Shown: one piece after another, positions 34,565 to 45,452 of the stretch
How the letters are laid out: every line of letters starts with the position of its first letter
Numbering within the stretch: the first letter of the stretch is position 1
Assembly: GCF_002863005.1 (NCBI RefSeq)
Contig: NZ_PKDG01000049.1
Location: 62,001-126,000 of the forward strand
Reading direction: 5' to 3'
Source: Pseudoxanthomonas sp.
GTDB lineage: Bacteria; Pseudomonadota; Gammaproteobacteria; Xanthomonadales; Xanthomonadaceae
Length of the DNA stretch: 64,000 nucleotides
Program-made: the position numbers and the translations under genes
The notes under the pieces: generated by a model
Database searches by the model: none
Told to the model about the DNA's origin: nothing
What the model saw: the letters and a program-made list of their open reading frames with translations, nothing else

Positions 34565-35590
34565 ATGAGCAACCAGAACCGTAGCTTCAACGTCGCCGTC
34601 GTGGGCGCCACCGGCGCCGTCGGCGAAACCATGCTGTCCATCCTCGCCGAACGCGATTTCCCGATCGGCAAGCTCGTCGCCCTGGCGTCCGAGCGTTCCG
34701 CCGGCAACAGCGTCGAGTTCAACGGCGAAAAGATCACCGTGCAGGACCTGGCCACCTTCGATCCGACCGGCATCGACATCGCGCTGTTCTCGGCAGGCGG
34801 CGGCATCTCCAAGGAATTCGCGCCGAAGTTTGCCGCGGCCGGTGCCGTCGTCATCGACAACTCCTCGGCCTTCCGCTACGACGGCGACGTCCCCCTGGTC
34901 GTCAGCGAAGTGAACCCGGAGCAGGTGCAGAACCGCCCGCGCGGCATTATCGCCAACCCGAACTGCTCGACCATGCAGATGCTGGTCGCGCTCGCGCCCA
35001 TCCACCGCAAGGTCGGCATCGAGCGCATCAACGTGGCGACCTACCAGTCGGTCTCGGGCGCCGGGCGTTCGGCACTCGAAGAGCTCGGCCGCCAGACCGG
35101 CGCGCTGCTGAACTTCCAGGACCCCGATCCGCAACGCTTCCCGGTGCAGATCGCCTTCAACCTGATCCCCCACATCGACGACTTCCTCGACAACGGCTTC
35201 ACCAAGGAAGAGATGAAGCTGGTGTGGGAAACGCGCAAGATCCTCGGCGACGACAGCATCCAGGTGAATCCCACCGCCGTGCGCGTGCCGGTGTTCTACG
35301 GCCACTCCGAAGCCGTCGCCATCGAAACACGCGACAAGATCACCGCCGCGGACGCGCGCGCGCTGCTGGCGTCGTCGCCAGGGGTGGAGGTCGTCGACGA
35401 TCGCGCACCCGGCGGCTATCCCACGCCGGTCACGCATGCCTCGGGCAACGATGCGGTCTACGTGGGCCGCATCCGCGAAGACCTCTCGCACCCGCGCGGC
35501 CTGAACCTGTGGATCGTGTCCGACAACATCCGCAAGGGCGCCGCCCTGAACGCCGTGCAGATCGCCGAGCTGGTGGCGAAAAACGGCTGA
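34565..35590 (+). CDS. asd: Aspartate-semialdehyde dehydrogenase
   Basis: Makes aspartate-semialdehyde for lysine/DAP, threonine and methionine. The 341-residue enzyme has the Rossmann start VAVVGATGAVGETML, the catalytic Cys in NPNCST (near residue 134) and the active-site segment SVSGAGRSALEEL. It is the USG-1/Asd2-like type. The 75-base gap upstream is pyrimidine-rich and there is no Shine-Dalgarno before the ATG. Confidence 0.96.
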   Translation: MSNQNRSFNVAVVGATGAVGETMLSILAERDFPIGKLVALASERSAGNSVEFNGEKITVQDLATFDPTGIDIALFSAGGGISKEFAPKFAAAGAVVIDNSSAFRYDGDVPLVVSEVNPEQVQNRPRGIIANPNCSTMQMLVALAPIHRKVGIERINVATYQSVSGAGRSALEELGRQTGALLNFQDPDPQRFPVQIAFNLIPHIDDFLDNGFTKEEMKLVWETRKILGDDSIQVNPTAVRVPVFYGHSEAVAIETRDKITAADARALLASSPGVEVVDDRAPGGYPTPVTHASGNDAVYVGRIREDLSHPRGLNLWIVSDNIRKGAALNAVQIAELVAKNG

Positions 35591-35595
35591 GCCGC

Positions 35596-35601
35596 TATAG
35601 T
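35596..35601 (+). promoter_or_regulatory. -10 box of fimV
   Basis: TATAGT only five bases after the asd stop. The predicted transcription start is close to 35608, so the GTG at 35603 cannot be the start codon and the GTG at 35630 is preferred. No clear -35. Confidence 0.45.
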
Positions 35602-35629
35602 CGTGGCCGGGAAAACTTGGGGAAGGGCC

Positions 35630-37378
35630 GTGAAACCGAAGCACAGACCTCGGGCGGCAAGACTCCACCTGGCCGGCATGATCGGGCTGGGGCTGGCGTT
35701 GCTGAGCAACGCAGCCCTCGCGCTCGGCCTGGGGGAGATCAAGGTCAAATCGCAACCCGGCCAGCCCTTGCTGGCCGAGATCCCGGTCATTTCCAGCGAA
35801 CCGGGCGAACTCGAGCAACTGCGTGCGCGCCTGGCGTCGCCGGTGACGTTCGAGCGCGTCGGCTTGCCGCGACCGCAGGGGCTGGTCAACGAACTGGACT
35901 TCACGGTCGCGCTGGACGACGCCGGGCGTCCGGTGGTGCGCGTCACCAGCCGTACGCCGGTGGACGTGGCGGCGGTGAACTTCCTGATCGAGGTCGACTG
36001 GGGCCAGGGGCGGCTGGTGCGCGAGTATTCGGCGCTCGTCAGCGCGCCGGGCACGCTGGCGGCGGCAGAACAGCCGGTGATCGACGCGCCGGTTGCCGCG
36101 CCTACCGACACCATCAGCCGTCCGGTCGAACCGGTCGCCTCGACGCCGCAGGAAACGGCGGAAGCATCGCCTGAAACGCCCGCGCAGCCCACGCCGGCAC
36201 CGCCATCGGCGGCGGCGGCACCCGTTGCGTCGGTTGCACAGGCGGCTTCCGTTGCGCCCGGTGGTACGTTGGCACCGGTGCGTCGTGGCCAGTCGCTTTC
36301 CCAGATCGCGGCGCCGCTGGCGCGCGAGCAGGGCTACACGCTGGACCAGGCGATGGTCGCACTGCTGCGCGCCAATCCCGAGGCCTTCATCAACGGCAAC
36401 CTCAACCTGCTGAAGCAGGGCGCGGTGTTGCGCGTCCCGGACGTGGCGGACGCGCAGACGATCCTGGAGGGTGAAGCCGCGGCGCTGGTGCGCAGCCAGA
36501 TCGCGGAGTGGCGTCGCGCACGCGCGCCCATTCCGCAACCGGCCGCCGTGGTCGACCCCGCGCCAGCGACGGCGCCTGCCGCGGCGGCATCCCGCCCGCC
36601 ACCGGTGGCGGATGCACGGCTGGAAATCGCGCCCGCGGCCACGAGCACGTCGGGTTCTGGAACGCAGTCCGGCGTCAGTGCCGGCGGTGAGGGCGAGATG
36701 TTGGCGAACGAACAGTTGCAGCAGTCGAAGGAAGACCTGGCCGCGCGCGAAGCGGAAGTACAGGAGCTGCGCTCGCAGGTCGCGGACCTGGAAAAGCTCA
36801 AGGCGCAGCAGGAACAACTGCTGGCCATGAAGGACAGCGATCTCGCCGCCGCACAGCAGCGGCTGGCGCAGAGCAACGGCAGCGACGGTGGCGTGCCGGT
36901 GTGGGCATGGGCAGGCTTCGGCCTGCTGTTCGCGGGCGCGCTGGCCTGGGGATTCGCGCAACGTCGCCAGCGCCTGTCGCCCGCGCCGGTACCGCGCAAC
37001 CCGGTGTTCGGCAAGGCCCCTGCAGAGAGCCGCGCTGCCGAACTCGCTGCCGTGATCCCGCAGACGGTGCCCGAGGCGGAGACGGCGCCGAGCCCGGTGC
37101 TGGAGCCGTCCGTCGCCGCGCCGCCCAAGGTCGCGCCGACCCCGGTAGCCAAGCCTGCGAAGGGGCCCACCTGGCACGCAGGCGGGGCTGCCTCCGGCGC
37201 ACCGGTGGCACCTGCGCCGACGCCGGCGCCGGCCGGCCGCGACCGTCTTGAACTGGCGGTGGCCTACCTCGACCTGGGCGACGTGGCCACGGCCCGTGAT
37301 CTGCTGAACGAAGTGGCGGCGGGCAACGATACCGGCGCGCGCGACGAAGCCCTGCAGCTGCTCCGCGATATCGGATGA
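35630..37378 (+). CDS. fimV: FimV/HubP-type polar protein
   Basis: Inner-membrane peptidoglycan-linked scaffold involved in type IV pilus function and polar organisation. The 582 residues comprise a signal peptide (ends about AALA), FimV N-domain (LGLGEIKVKSQPGQPLLAEI), Pro/Ala linker, LysM-like segment (about 220-270), coiled coil (about 355-400), one transmembrane helix (about 424-443) and the FimV C-terminal TPR-like domain (LELAVAYLDLGDVATARDLL). It is shorter than Pseudomonas FimV (over 900). The GTG start at 35630 follows GGGGAAGGG. Followed by truA, as in Pseudomonas. Confidence 0.93.
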   Translation: MKPKHRPRAARLHLAGMIGLGLALLSNAALALGLGEIKVKSQPGQPLLAEIPVISSEPGELEQLRARLASPVTFERVGLPRPQGLVNELDFTVALDDAGRPVVRVTSRTPVDVAAVNFLIEVDWGQGRLVREYSALVSAPGTLAAAEQPVIDAPVAAPTDTISRPVEPVASTPQETAEASPETPAQPTPAPPSAAAAPVASVAQAASVAPGGTLAPVRRGQSLSQIAAPLAREQGYTLDQAMVALLRANPEAFINGNLNLLKQGAVLRVPDVADAQTILEGEAAALVRSQIAEWRRARAPIPQPAAVVDPAPATAPAAAASRPPPVADARLEIAPAATSTSGSGTQSGVSAGGEGEMLANEQLQQSKEDLAAREAEVQELRSQVADLEKLKAQQEQLLAMKDSDLAAAQQRLAQSNGSDGGVPVWAWAGFGLLFAGALAWGFAQRRQRLSPAPVPRNPVFGKAPAESRAAELAAVIPQTVPEAETAPSPVLEPSVAAPPKVAPTPVAKPAKGPTWHAGGAASGAPVAPAPTPAPAGRDRLELAVAYLDLGDVATARDLLNEVAAGNDTGARDEALQLLRDIG

Positions 37379-37396
37379 AAGGCGCGGAGTGATGTC

Positions 37397-38218
37397 GTGA
37401 CGCGCTATGCGCTGGGTGTCGAATACGACGGCAGCGAATTCCTGGGATGGCAACGGCTGAGCAAATCCGGCACGCCGGACGACACCCGCACCGTGCAGTC
37501 GGCGCTGGAACTCGCGCTGTCGTCCGTCGCCGATGCCCGGGTGGATACGATCTGCGCCGGCCGCACCGACGCCGGTGTGCATGCCCAGTGCCAGGTCGTG
37601 CATTTCGACAGCGACGCGGCGCGGACGCCACGGGGCTGGCTGCTGGGGGCGACGGCGCGGTTGCCGCCTGCCGTCTGCGTACGCTGGTGTCAGCCGGTGG
37701 CCAAGGATTTCCACGCGCGCTTCTCGGCGCGTGCCCGCCGCTACCGTTACACGCTGGTCAACCGCCTGGCGCGACCGGCGATGGAGCGGCAATACCTCAG
37801 CTGGGAAAAGATCCCGCTAGATGCCGATGCCATGCACCGCGCCGCCCAAGTGCTGGTCGGCGAGAACGACTTCAGCGCGTTCCGCACCGTGCATTGCCAG
37901 TCGCCGCATGCGATGCGCAATCTCCATGCGATTTCGGTGGCGCGACAGGGCGAGCGGGTGGTCGTGGAGGTGCAGGCCAATGCCTTCCTGCACCACATGG
38001 TGCGCAACATCGTCGGTTCGCTGCTGGTGGTGGGGCGGGGTGAGCGGCCGGAAACTTGGGTGGGCGAGCTGCTGGCTGGCCGTGATCGCACGGTGGCCGG
38101 ACCGACCGCACCGCCGGATGGCCTGGTCTTCGTCAGTCCGCTGTACCCGGCGGAGTGGCAGCTGCCCGCGGAAGTGACGCTGCAGGACACGCCCGTCGCG
38201 ACCGCGGCGCCGTTGTAG
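37397..38218 (+). CDS. truA: tRNA pseudouridine(38-40) synthase
   Basis: Isomerises uridines 38-40 in the anticodon arm. The catalytic Asp is in [10 protein letters not shown] (near residue 58); [12 protein letters not shown] and [13 protein letters not shown] are family signatures. It has 273 residues. The start is GTG with GGAG eight bases upstream. The TAG stop (38216-38218) is part of a REP-like element, so the C-terminal residues and stop have been shaped by the repeat. Downstream are 130 non-coding bases before trpF. Confidence 0.95.
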   Translation: MTRYALGVEYDGSEFLGWQRLSKSGTPDDTRTVQSALELALSSVADARVDTICAGRTDAGVHAQCQVVHFDSDAARTPRGWLLGATARLPPAVCVRWCQPVAKDFHARFSARARRYRYTLVNRLARPAMERQYLSWEKIPLDADAMHRAAQVLVGENDFSAFRTVHCQSPHAMRNLHAISVARQGERVVVEVQANAFLHHMVRNIVGSLLVVGRGERPETWVGELLAGRDRTVAGPTAPPDGLVFVSPLYPAEWQLPAEVTLQDTPVATAAPL

Positions 38219-38237
38219 GAGCGGACGATGTCCGCAC
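38214..38237. repeat. REP-like unit overlapping the truA stop codon
   Basis: TTGTAGGAGCGGAC followed by GATGTCCGC contains a GCGGAC-GAT-GTCCGC hairpin (38221-38235). The TAGGAGCGG core resembles the units at 45377-45443. The remaining gap to trpF (38238-38348) shows no gene; a weak TACGCT (38315-38320) is the only -10-like box seen. Confidence 0.55.
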
Positions 38238-38348
38238 TGCTTTTCCAGGCACGCCCGCCCGGCGGATAGGTCCCGCCGGCATGGCCCGGCTCCGCGCGAT
38301 CTCCCGAAAGCGGCTACGCTTCCGCGACGCCCGACCTTTTCCCCCACC

Positions 38349-38981
38349 ATGCACATGCGCATCAAATTCTGTGGCCTGACGCGTGCCGAGGATGTCCGCC
38401 TGGCGGTCGAACTGGGCGTGGACTACGTCGGCCTGGTGTTCGCGCCGCACAGTCCGCGCCGGCTGCTGCTCGGCCAGGCGCGCATGCTGCGCGACCTGGT
38501 GCCGGAAGAGATCGCGGTGGTCGCGCTGGCCATGGACAACACGCGTGGCGACATCGAGCACATCGTGGAATCGCTGCAGCCCGACCTGCTGCAGTTCCAT
38601 GGCGACGAAGACGATGCATTCGCGACCTCCTTCGGGCGCCCGTACTGGAAGGCGATCGCGATGGGCGGGCAGGACGCGGGCGTATTCGCCCGCGTGTCGG
38701 CCTATCCGGGCGCGCAGGGCTTCCTGTTCGACGGCCACGCCGCAGGCGAGCAGGGGGGGAGCGGGCAGCGCTTCGATTGGCGCCGCATGCCCGCGTCCAC
38801 CGACAAGCCGTTCCTGCTGGCCGGCGGCCTGACGCCCGAGAACGTCGGCCTCGCGCTGCGCACGGCGCGTCCTTGGGGCGTCGATGTGTCCAGCGGCATC
38901 GAAACGGCGCCCGGCGTGAAAGACGGGGAGAAGATGCGTCGGTTCGTCGAGGCCGTGCGCGAGGCCGAAACCGGCGCTTGA
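38349..38981 (+). CDS. trpF: Phosphoribosylanthranilate isomerase
   Basis: Third step of tryptophan synthesis, a TIM-barrel enzyme. The 210-residue product has the catalytic Cys in IKFCGLTRAEDV, the acidic partner and phosphate-binding segments (VFAPHSPRR, LAGGLTPENV, GVDVSSGIET). It is separate from trpC. An ATG two codons downstream (38355) is the alternative start. The convergent LysR gene begins two bases after its stop. Confidence 0.96.
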   Translation: MHMRIKFCGLTRAEDVRLAVELGVDYVGLVFAPHSPRRLLLGQARMLRDLVPEEIAVVALAMDNTRGDIEHIVESLQPDLLQFHGDEDDAFATSFGRPYWKAIAMGGQDAGVFARVSAYPGAQGFLFDGHAAGEQGGSGQRFDWRRMPASTDKPFLLAGGLTPENVGLALRTARPWGVDVSSGIETAPGVKDGEKMRRFVEAVREAETGA

Positions 38982-38983
38982 GC

Positions 38984-39868
38984 TCAGGCCAGCGCGGTGT
39001 GCAACCAAGCCGCCAGCGCCGGTATCCGTGGGTCCGGGTTGCCGCGCCGGCCACACAGCGCCCACTGCCCGCCGGTATCGGTGAACCCCCAGGGGGCGAC
39101 CAGGCGTCCGCCTTCGAGATCGGCCTGTACCAGTTCCTGCGGCGCGATGGCCACGCCCAGCCCGGCGACGGCGGCTTCCAGAAGATAGGTCAGGTGATCG
39201 AAGCCGGCGCCCCGCCGCGGCTGCCCGATATCCAGGCCCTGGGTGGCGAACCAGCGCGGCCAGGCCTGTGGACGCGAGGCGGTGTGCAGCACGGGCTCGT
39301 CGGCGAGCACTGCGGGTGGCGCGCCCGACAGCGCGGCGAACCGGACATGCCTTGGGCTGAGCACCGGTCCGATCCGCTCGGGCGCCAGCAGGTGCACATC
39401 CCAGCCTGAGGGCCAGGGGGCCTCGCCGACCAGCAGGGCCGCGTCGAGTCCGGTGAGGGCGTCGTCGAACCCTCCCTCCTGTGCCGACAGGTGCAGCGTC
39501 AGCGTCGGCAGGTCGACCGCCAGTCGCTCGAGCCGGGGGATCACCCAGCGCGCCAGCAGGCTGCCCGGGCAGCCGAGCACGAAAGCCAGCGGCCGGCGGT
39601 CGCGCTGCATCGCAGCCCAGCCAGCCTGGAGCGAAGAGAATGCGTCGCCGGCCAGGTCGCGCAGGCGCAGGCCATCGGCCGTGAGCGCCAGGCCGCGACC
39701 ATCGCGGACGAACAGCGGGCGGCCCAGCGCCTCTTCCAGAGTGCGCACATGCCGGCTGACCGCTCCGTGGGTGACGTGCAGCTCGGCGGCCGCACGACTG
39801 ACGCTGCCCAACCGGGCTGCCGCTTCGAACGCGCGCAGGGCATTGAGCGGAGGAAGAGGTCGTGACAT
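38984..39868 (-). CDS. LysR-family regulator, probable TrpI-like activator of trpBA
   Basis: A 294-residue LysR protein: N-terminal helix-turn-helix (LNALRAFEAAARLGSVSRAA, then ELHVTHGAVSRHVRTLE) and an effector-binding domain. The N-terminal style resembles GcvA and TrpI. It is divergent from trpB with a 97-base gap, the arrangement of Pseudomonas trpI-trpBA, where indoleglycerol phosphate is the inducer. A trp role is therefore inferred from context and not from the sequence alone. Confidence 0.85.
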   Translation of the reverse strand: MSRPLPPLNALRAFEAAARLGSVSRAAAELHVTHGAVSRHVRTLEEALGRPLFVRDGRGLALTADGLRLRDLAGDAFSSLQAGWAAMQRDRRPLAFVLGCPGSLLARWVIPRLERLAVDLPTLTLHLSAQEGGFDDALTGLDAALLVGEAPWPSGWDVHLLAPERIGPVLSPRHVRFAALSGAPPAVLADEPVLHTASRPQAWPRWFATQGLDIGQPRRGAGFDHLTYLLEAAVAGLGVAIAPQELVQADLEGGRLVAPWGFTDTGGQWALCGRRGNPDPRIPALAAWLHTALA

Positions 39869-39907
39869 GGCGTCAGTTTAAGTCACGGATTGGTCAGATT
39901 TCATGGG

Positions 39908-39936
39908 TTTTTCGTCCACAACCTGTGCGATACAGT
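39908..39936 (+). promoter_or_regulatory. Promoter of trpBA with a weak -35
   Basis: TACAGT (39931-39936) has TTTTTC 17 bases upstream (39908-39913). A poor -35 is typical of promoters that need an activator, here probably the divergent LysR protein. The sequence GATTGGTCAGATTTCATGG just upstream is the likely binding region, without a clear palindrome. Confidence 0.45.
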
Positions 39937-39965
39937 GACGGCTCGCCCTCGCTGGACACAAGACC

Positions 39966-41173
<1,208 letters not shown>

Positions 41174-41177
<4 letters not shown>

Positions 41178-41971
41178 GCCGCTTCGAAACCAAGTTCGCC
41201 GAACTGAAGACTGCGGGCCGCAAGGCGCTGGTGCCGTTCATCACCGCCGGCGACCCATCGCTGGAATCGACGGTGCCGGTGATGCACGCGCTGGTGGACG
41301 CCGGTGCCGACGTGATCGAACTCGGCGTGCCGTTCTCCGACCCGATGGCCGACGGCCCGGTCATCCAGCGCAGTTCCGAGCGCGCGCTGGCGCGTGGCGC
41401 CGGGCTGCGCTACGTGCTGGAGGCCGTGGAGGTGTTCCGCCAGCAGGACGACACGACGCCCATCGTGCTGATGGGTTACCTGAACCCGGTGGAGATCCAC
41501 GGTGCAGGGCGCTTCGCCCGCGAGGCGGTCGCGGCGGGCGTCGACGGCGTTCTGCTGGTCGACCTGCCGCCGGAAGAGGCCGAAGAGACGCGCGCGGTGT
41601 TCAACCGTGAAGGGCTCGCCCTGATCGCGCTGGCGTCGCCGACCACCTCGCCCGAGCGCCTACGGATGCTGTGCGAGACCGCGCAGGGCTACCTGTACTA
41701 CGTCAGTTTCGCGGGCGTGACGGGCGCGTCCGATCGCCTGGACACCGCAGCGGCGGGCGAACGGCTGAAGCAGCTGCAGGCAGGCTCCCACGTTCCCGTG
41801 GTGGCGGGCTTCGGCATCCGCGACGCCGGCAGTGCCCGTGCGATGGCGGCCGATGCCGATGGCGTCGTGGTCGGCAGTGCGCTGGTGGCGGCGCTGGCCG
41901 ACGCCGAAGGCGATGCACCTGCCCGCGCGTCCGCCTTCCTCGCCCCGCTGCGGGCGGCGCTGGACGCCTGA
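41174..41971 (+). CDS. trpA: Tryptophan synthase alpha chain
   Basis: Cleaves indoleglycerol phosphate to indole, channelled to TrpB. The 265-residue TIM barrel has catalytic Glu in [16 protein letters not shown] and Asp in [10 protein letters not shown], plus [13 protein letters not shown] for phosphate. The GTG start at 41174 overlaps the trpB stop by four bases. The first residues are (M)[10 protein letters not shown]. No acetyltransferase gene separates trpB and trpA. Confidence 0.98.
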
Positions 41972-42003
41972 ACCACCGTACGGCTGTGCATGGACGACTG
42001 AGC

Positions 42004-42009
42004 TAAACT
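42004..42009 (+). promoter_or_regulatory. Candidate -10 box of accD
   Basis: TAAACT followed by GCCGCG, about 50 bases before the accD ATG at 42059. A small hairpin (GCCCC 42028-42032 with GGGGC 42037-42041) lies in the leader. Confidence 0.4.
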
Positions 42010-42058
42010 GCCGCGCTCAACCATAAGGCCCCTCCCGGGGCAGGCAGCAAGACCACGC

Positions 42059-42948
<890 letters not shown>

Positions 42949-42952
<4 letters not shown>

Positions 42953-44298
42953 GCCGCAAGTATTTCGGTACCGATGGCATCCGCGGCCGGGTCGGTACCA
43001 GCCCGATCTCCGCCGACTTCGTGTTGCGCCTGGGCAATGCGCTCGGACGCGTGCTGTGCGAAAACGCCGGCGATGCCCGACCGGTCGTGGTGATCGGCAA
43101 GGACACGCGCATCTCCGGCTACATGTTCGAGGCCGCCCTGGAGGCGGGTCTGGTCGCCGCGGGCGCCGACGTCCAGTTGATGGGGCCGATGCCGACGCCT
43201 GCGGTGGCGTTCCTCACCCGCACGCTGGGCGCGGACGCCGGTATCGTCATCAGCGCGTCGCACAATCCGCATTACGACAACGGCATCAAGTTCTTCTCCG
43301 CCGAGGGCGAGAAGCTGGACGACGCCACCGAACTGGCGATCGAAGCCGCGCTGGACGCACCGTTCTTCACCGCCGAATCCGAAAAGCTCGGCAAGGCGAT
43401 CCGCACGCGCGATGCGGTCGGCCGCTACATGGAATTCTGCAAGGCCAGCGTGCCGCGCCGCTTCGACCTGAAAGGCGTCAAGCTGGTGCTGGATTGCGCG
43501 CATGGCGCCACCTACCACATCGCACCGCTGCTCTTCCGCGAACTGGGGGCGAACGTCGTCACCATCGGGGCGGAACCGAACGGCGTCAACATCAACGACG
43601 GCGTGGGTTCGATGCACATCGACAGCCTGGCCGCGAAGGTGCGCGAGACCGGGGCGCAGCTGGGCATCGCCTTCGATGGCGATGGCGATCGCGTGCTGAT
43701 GGCGGACGGGCAGGGCACCCCCGTCGATGGCGACCAGCTGATCTACCTGCTGGCGCGCGACTGGCAGGCGAGCGGCCGCTTGCGCGGTCCGGTGGTCGGC
43801 ACGCTGATGACCAACTATGGCCTGGAGCGCGCGCTCGGCAAGCTCGAGATTCCGTTCGTCCGCACCAAGGTCGGCGACCGTTACGTCCACCAGGCACTGG
43901 TGGAAGGCAATGCGGTGCTCGGCGGTGAAGCCTCCGGCCATCTGCTGTGCCTGGATCGCACGACGACCGGCGACGCGATCATCGCGGCGTTGCAGGTGCT
44001 GGAATCCTTGAAGCGCCGCAAGCTGACGCTGCGCGAGGCGTTGGATGGCCTGGCGATGCTGCCGCAGAAGACCATCAACGTGAAGCTGGCCAACGGCGCC
44101 AAACCTACCGAGGCCGCCAGCGTGCAGGCCGCCCTGGCGCAGGCGCAGGCCGCGGTGTCCGGTCGTGGTCGTGCGTTCCTGCGCCCTTCCGGCACCGAGC
44201 CGGTCGTGCGTGTGACCGTGGAGGCCGATGACGACACGCTGGTGAAGAACACGCTGGAAACCCTGGCCGAGGCTGTGCGCGCCGCTGCCACGACCTGA
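42949..44298 (+). CDS. glmM: Phosphoglucosamine mutase
   Basis: Converts glucosamine-6-phosphate to glucosamine-1-phosphate for peptidoglycan and LPS. The 449-residue enzyme starts [13 protein letters not shown]. The phospho-Ser is in [12 protein letters not shown] (near residue 103), metal-binding DGDGDR near 244, GEASGH sugar loop and the C-terminal [11 protein letters not shown] phosphate site. Coupled to accD by a 4-base overlap. Confidence 0.97.
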
Positions 44299-44375
44299 AT
44301 CGGATCCATGAACGTCCGGCGCGGGACGGGTCCGATGATCCACCGCGCCTTCCCCCTGTTGTTGGAGCAGATTGC

Positions 44376-45314
44376 ATGAGTGCCCGTATCCCCACGCTGG
44401 ACATCACCCGTTTCGATACCGACCGCGAGGCGTTCGTCGCCGAGCTGGGTGCGGCGTATCGCGAATGGGGTTTCGCCGGCATCCGCAACCACGGCATCCC
44501 GCAGGCGCAGATCGATGCTGCCTACGACGTGTTCAAGCGCTTCTTCGCGTTGCCCGATGACGTGAAGAAGCAGTATCACGTCCCGGGCAGCGGCGGCGCG
44601 CGCGGCTACACGCCGTTCGGCGTGGAAACCGCGAAGGACTCCAAGCATTTCGACCTGAAGGAGTTCTGGCACATCGGTCGCGAGATCGCGGACGATTCCA
44701 AGTATCGCGACGTCATGCCGCCGAACCTGTGGCCGGACGAGGTGCCAGGCTTCCGCGAACATGGCTATGGCCTGTACCAGGCGCTGGACCAGCTGGGCTC
44801 ACGCGTGCTGTCGGCGCTGGCGCTGCACATCGGCCTGCCGGAAACCTATTTCGCCGACAAGACCGATTCGGGCAATTCGATCCTGCGTCCCATCCACTAT
44901 CCCCCGATCACCGCCGACGACATCCCCAACGTGCGCGCCGGTGCGCACGAGGACATCAACCTCATCACGCTGCTGGTCGGTGCGAGCGCGGCCGGCCTGG
45001 AAGTGCGGTCGAAGCAGGGCGAGTGGGTGCCGTTCACGTCGGACGCCGACACCATCGTCGTCAACATCGGCGACATGCTGCAGCGCCTGACCAACCACGT
45101 GTATCCGTCGACCACGCACCGCGTGACCAATCCGCCCGGCGAGCAGGCGCGCCAGCCGCGGTATTCGGTACCGTTCTTCCTGCACCCCAATCCGGATTTC
45201 CTGATCGACGTGCTGCCGTCCACGATCACGCCGGACAATCCAAAGCGTTATGCGGAACCGATCACGGCGCAGGGTTATCTGGAAGAGCGTCTGCGCGAGA
45301 TCAAGCTGAAATAA
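44376..45314 (+). CDS. 2-oxoglutarate/Fe(II)-dependent oxygenase, isopenicillin N synthase family
   Basis: A 312-residue oxygenase. The iron-binding facial triad is visible as HED in GAHEDINLITLL (near 191-193) and His in STTHRVTNPPGE (near 248). The 2-oxoglutarate Arg-x-Ser is in QPRYSVPFF (near 262). The N-terminal non-haem dioxygenase domain has YREWGFAGIRNHGI. The substrate is unknown; close homologues are widespread in proteobacteria as a putative amino-acid or small-molecule hydroxylase. GGAG lies nine bases before the ATG. The 77-base gap after glmM has no clear promoter. Confidence 0.9.
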   Translation: MSARIPTLDITRFDTDREAFVAELGAAYREWGFAGIRNHGIPQAQIDAAYDVFKRFFALPDDVKKQYHVPGSGGARGYTPFGVETAKDSKHFDLKEFWHIGREIADDSKYRDVMPPNLWPDEVPGFREHGYGLYQALDQLGSRVLSALALHIGLPETYFADKTDSGNSILRPIHYPPITADDIPNVRAGAHEDINLITLLVGASAAGLEVRSKQGEWVPFTSDADTIVVNIGDMLQRLTNHVYPSTTHRVTNPPGEQARQPRYSVPFFLHPNPDFLIDVLPSTITPDNPKRYAEPITAQGYLEERLREIKLK

Positions 45315-45376
45315 CCACTGCCTCGTGCGCCGCGGGTAGCGACCGCGATGGGACCTGCGGTGGCGTCAGGCGGAAA

Positions 45377-45443
45377 GCATCGCGGGCACGGCCCGCTTCT
45401 ACGGGATCCTGGTGGTCTGCAGGAGCGCCCTCGGGCGCGATGC
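45377..45443. repeat. REP-like inverted pair between convergent genes
   Basis: 45377-45402 (GCATCGCGGG then CGCTTCTAC) and 45418-45443 (TGCAGGAGCGCC then GGGCGCGATGC) are related elements in opposite orientation, each with an internal hairpin (CGGGC/GCCCG; GCGCCC/GGGCGC). They fill the gap between the oxygenase and SDR genes and share a TAGGAGCG-like core with 38214. The rest of this 138-base gap shows no gene. Confidence 0.6.
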
Positions 45444-45452
45444 CTTCCTTCC

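Noticed and set aside
34538-37792. An open frame of about 1080 codons on the minus strand across asd, fimV and truA
   Set aside because: Low-complexity Arg-rich product spanning three well-supported genes; a composition artefact.
44299-44375. Imperfect inverted repeat after glmM as a terminator
   Set aside because: The loop is about 20 bases, one pair is G-T and no T-run follows; too weak to call.
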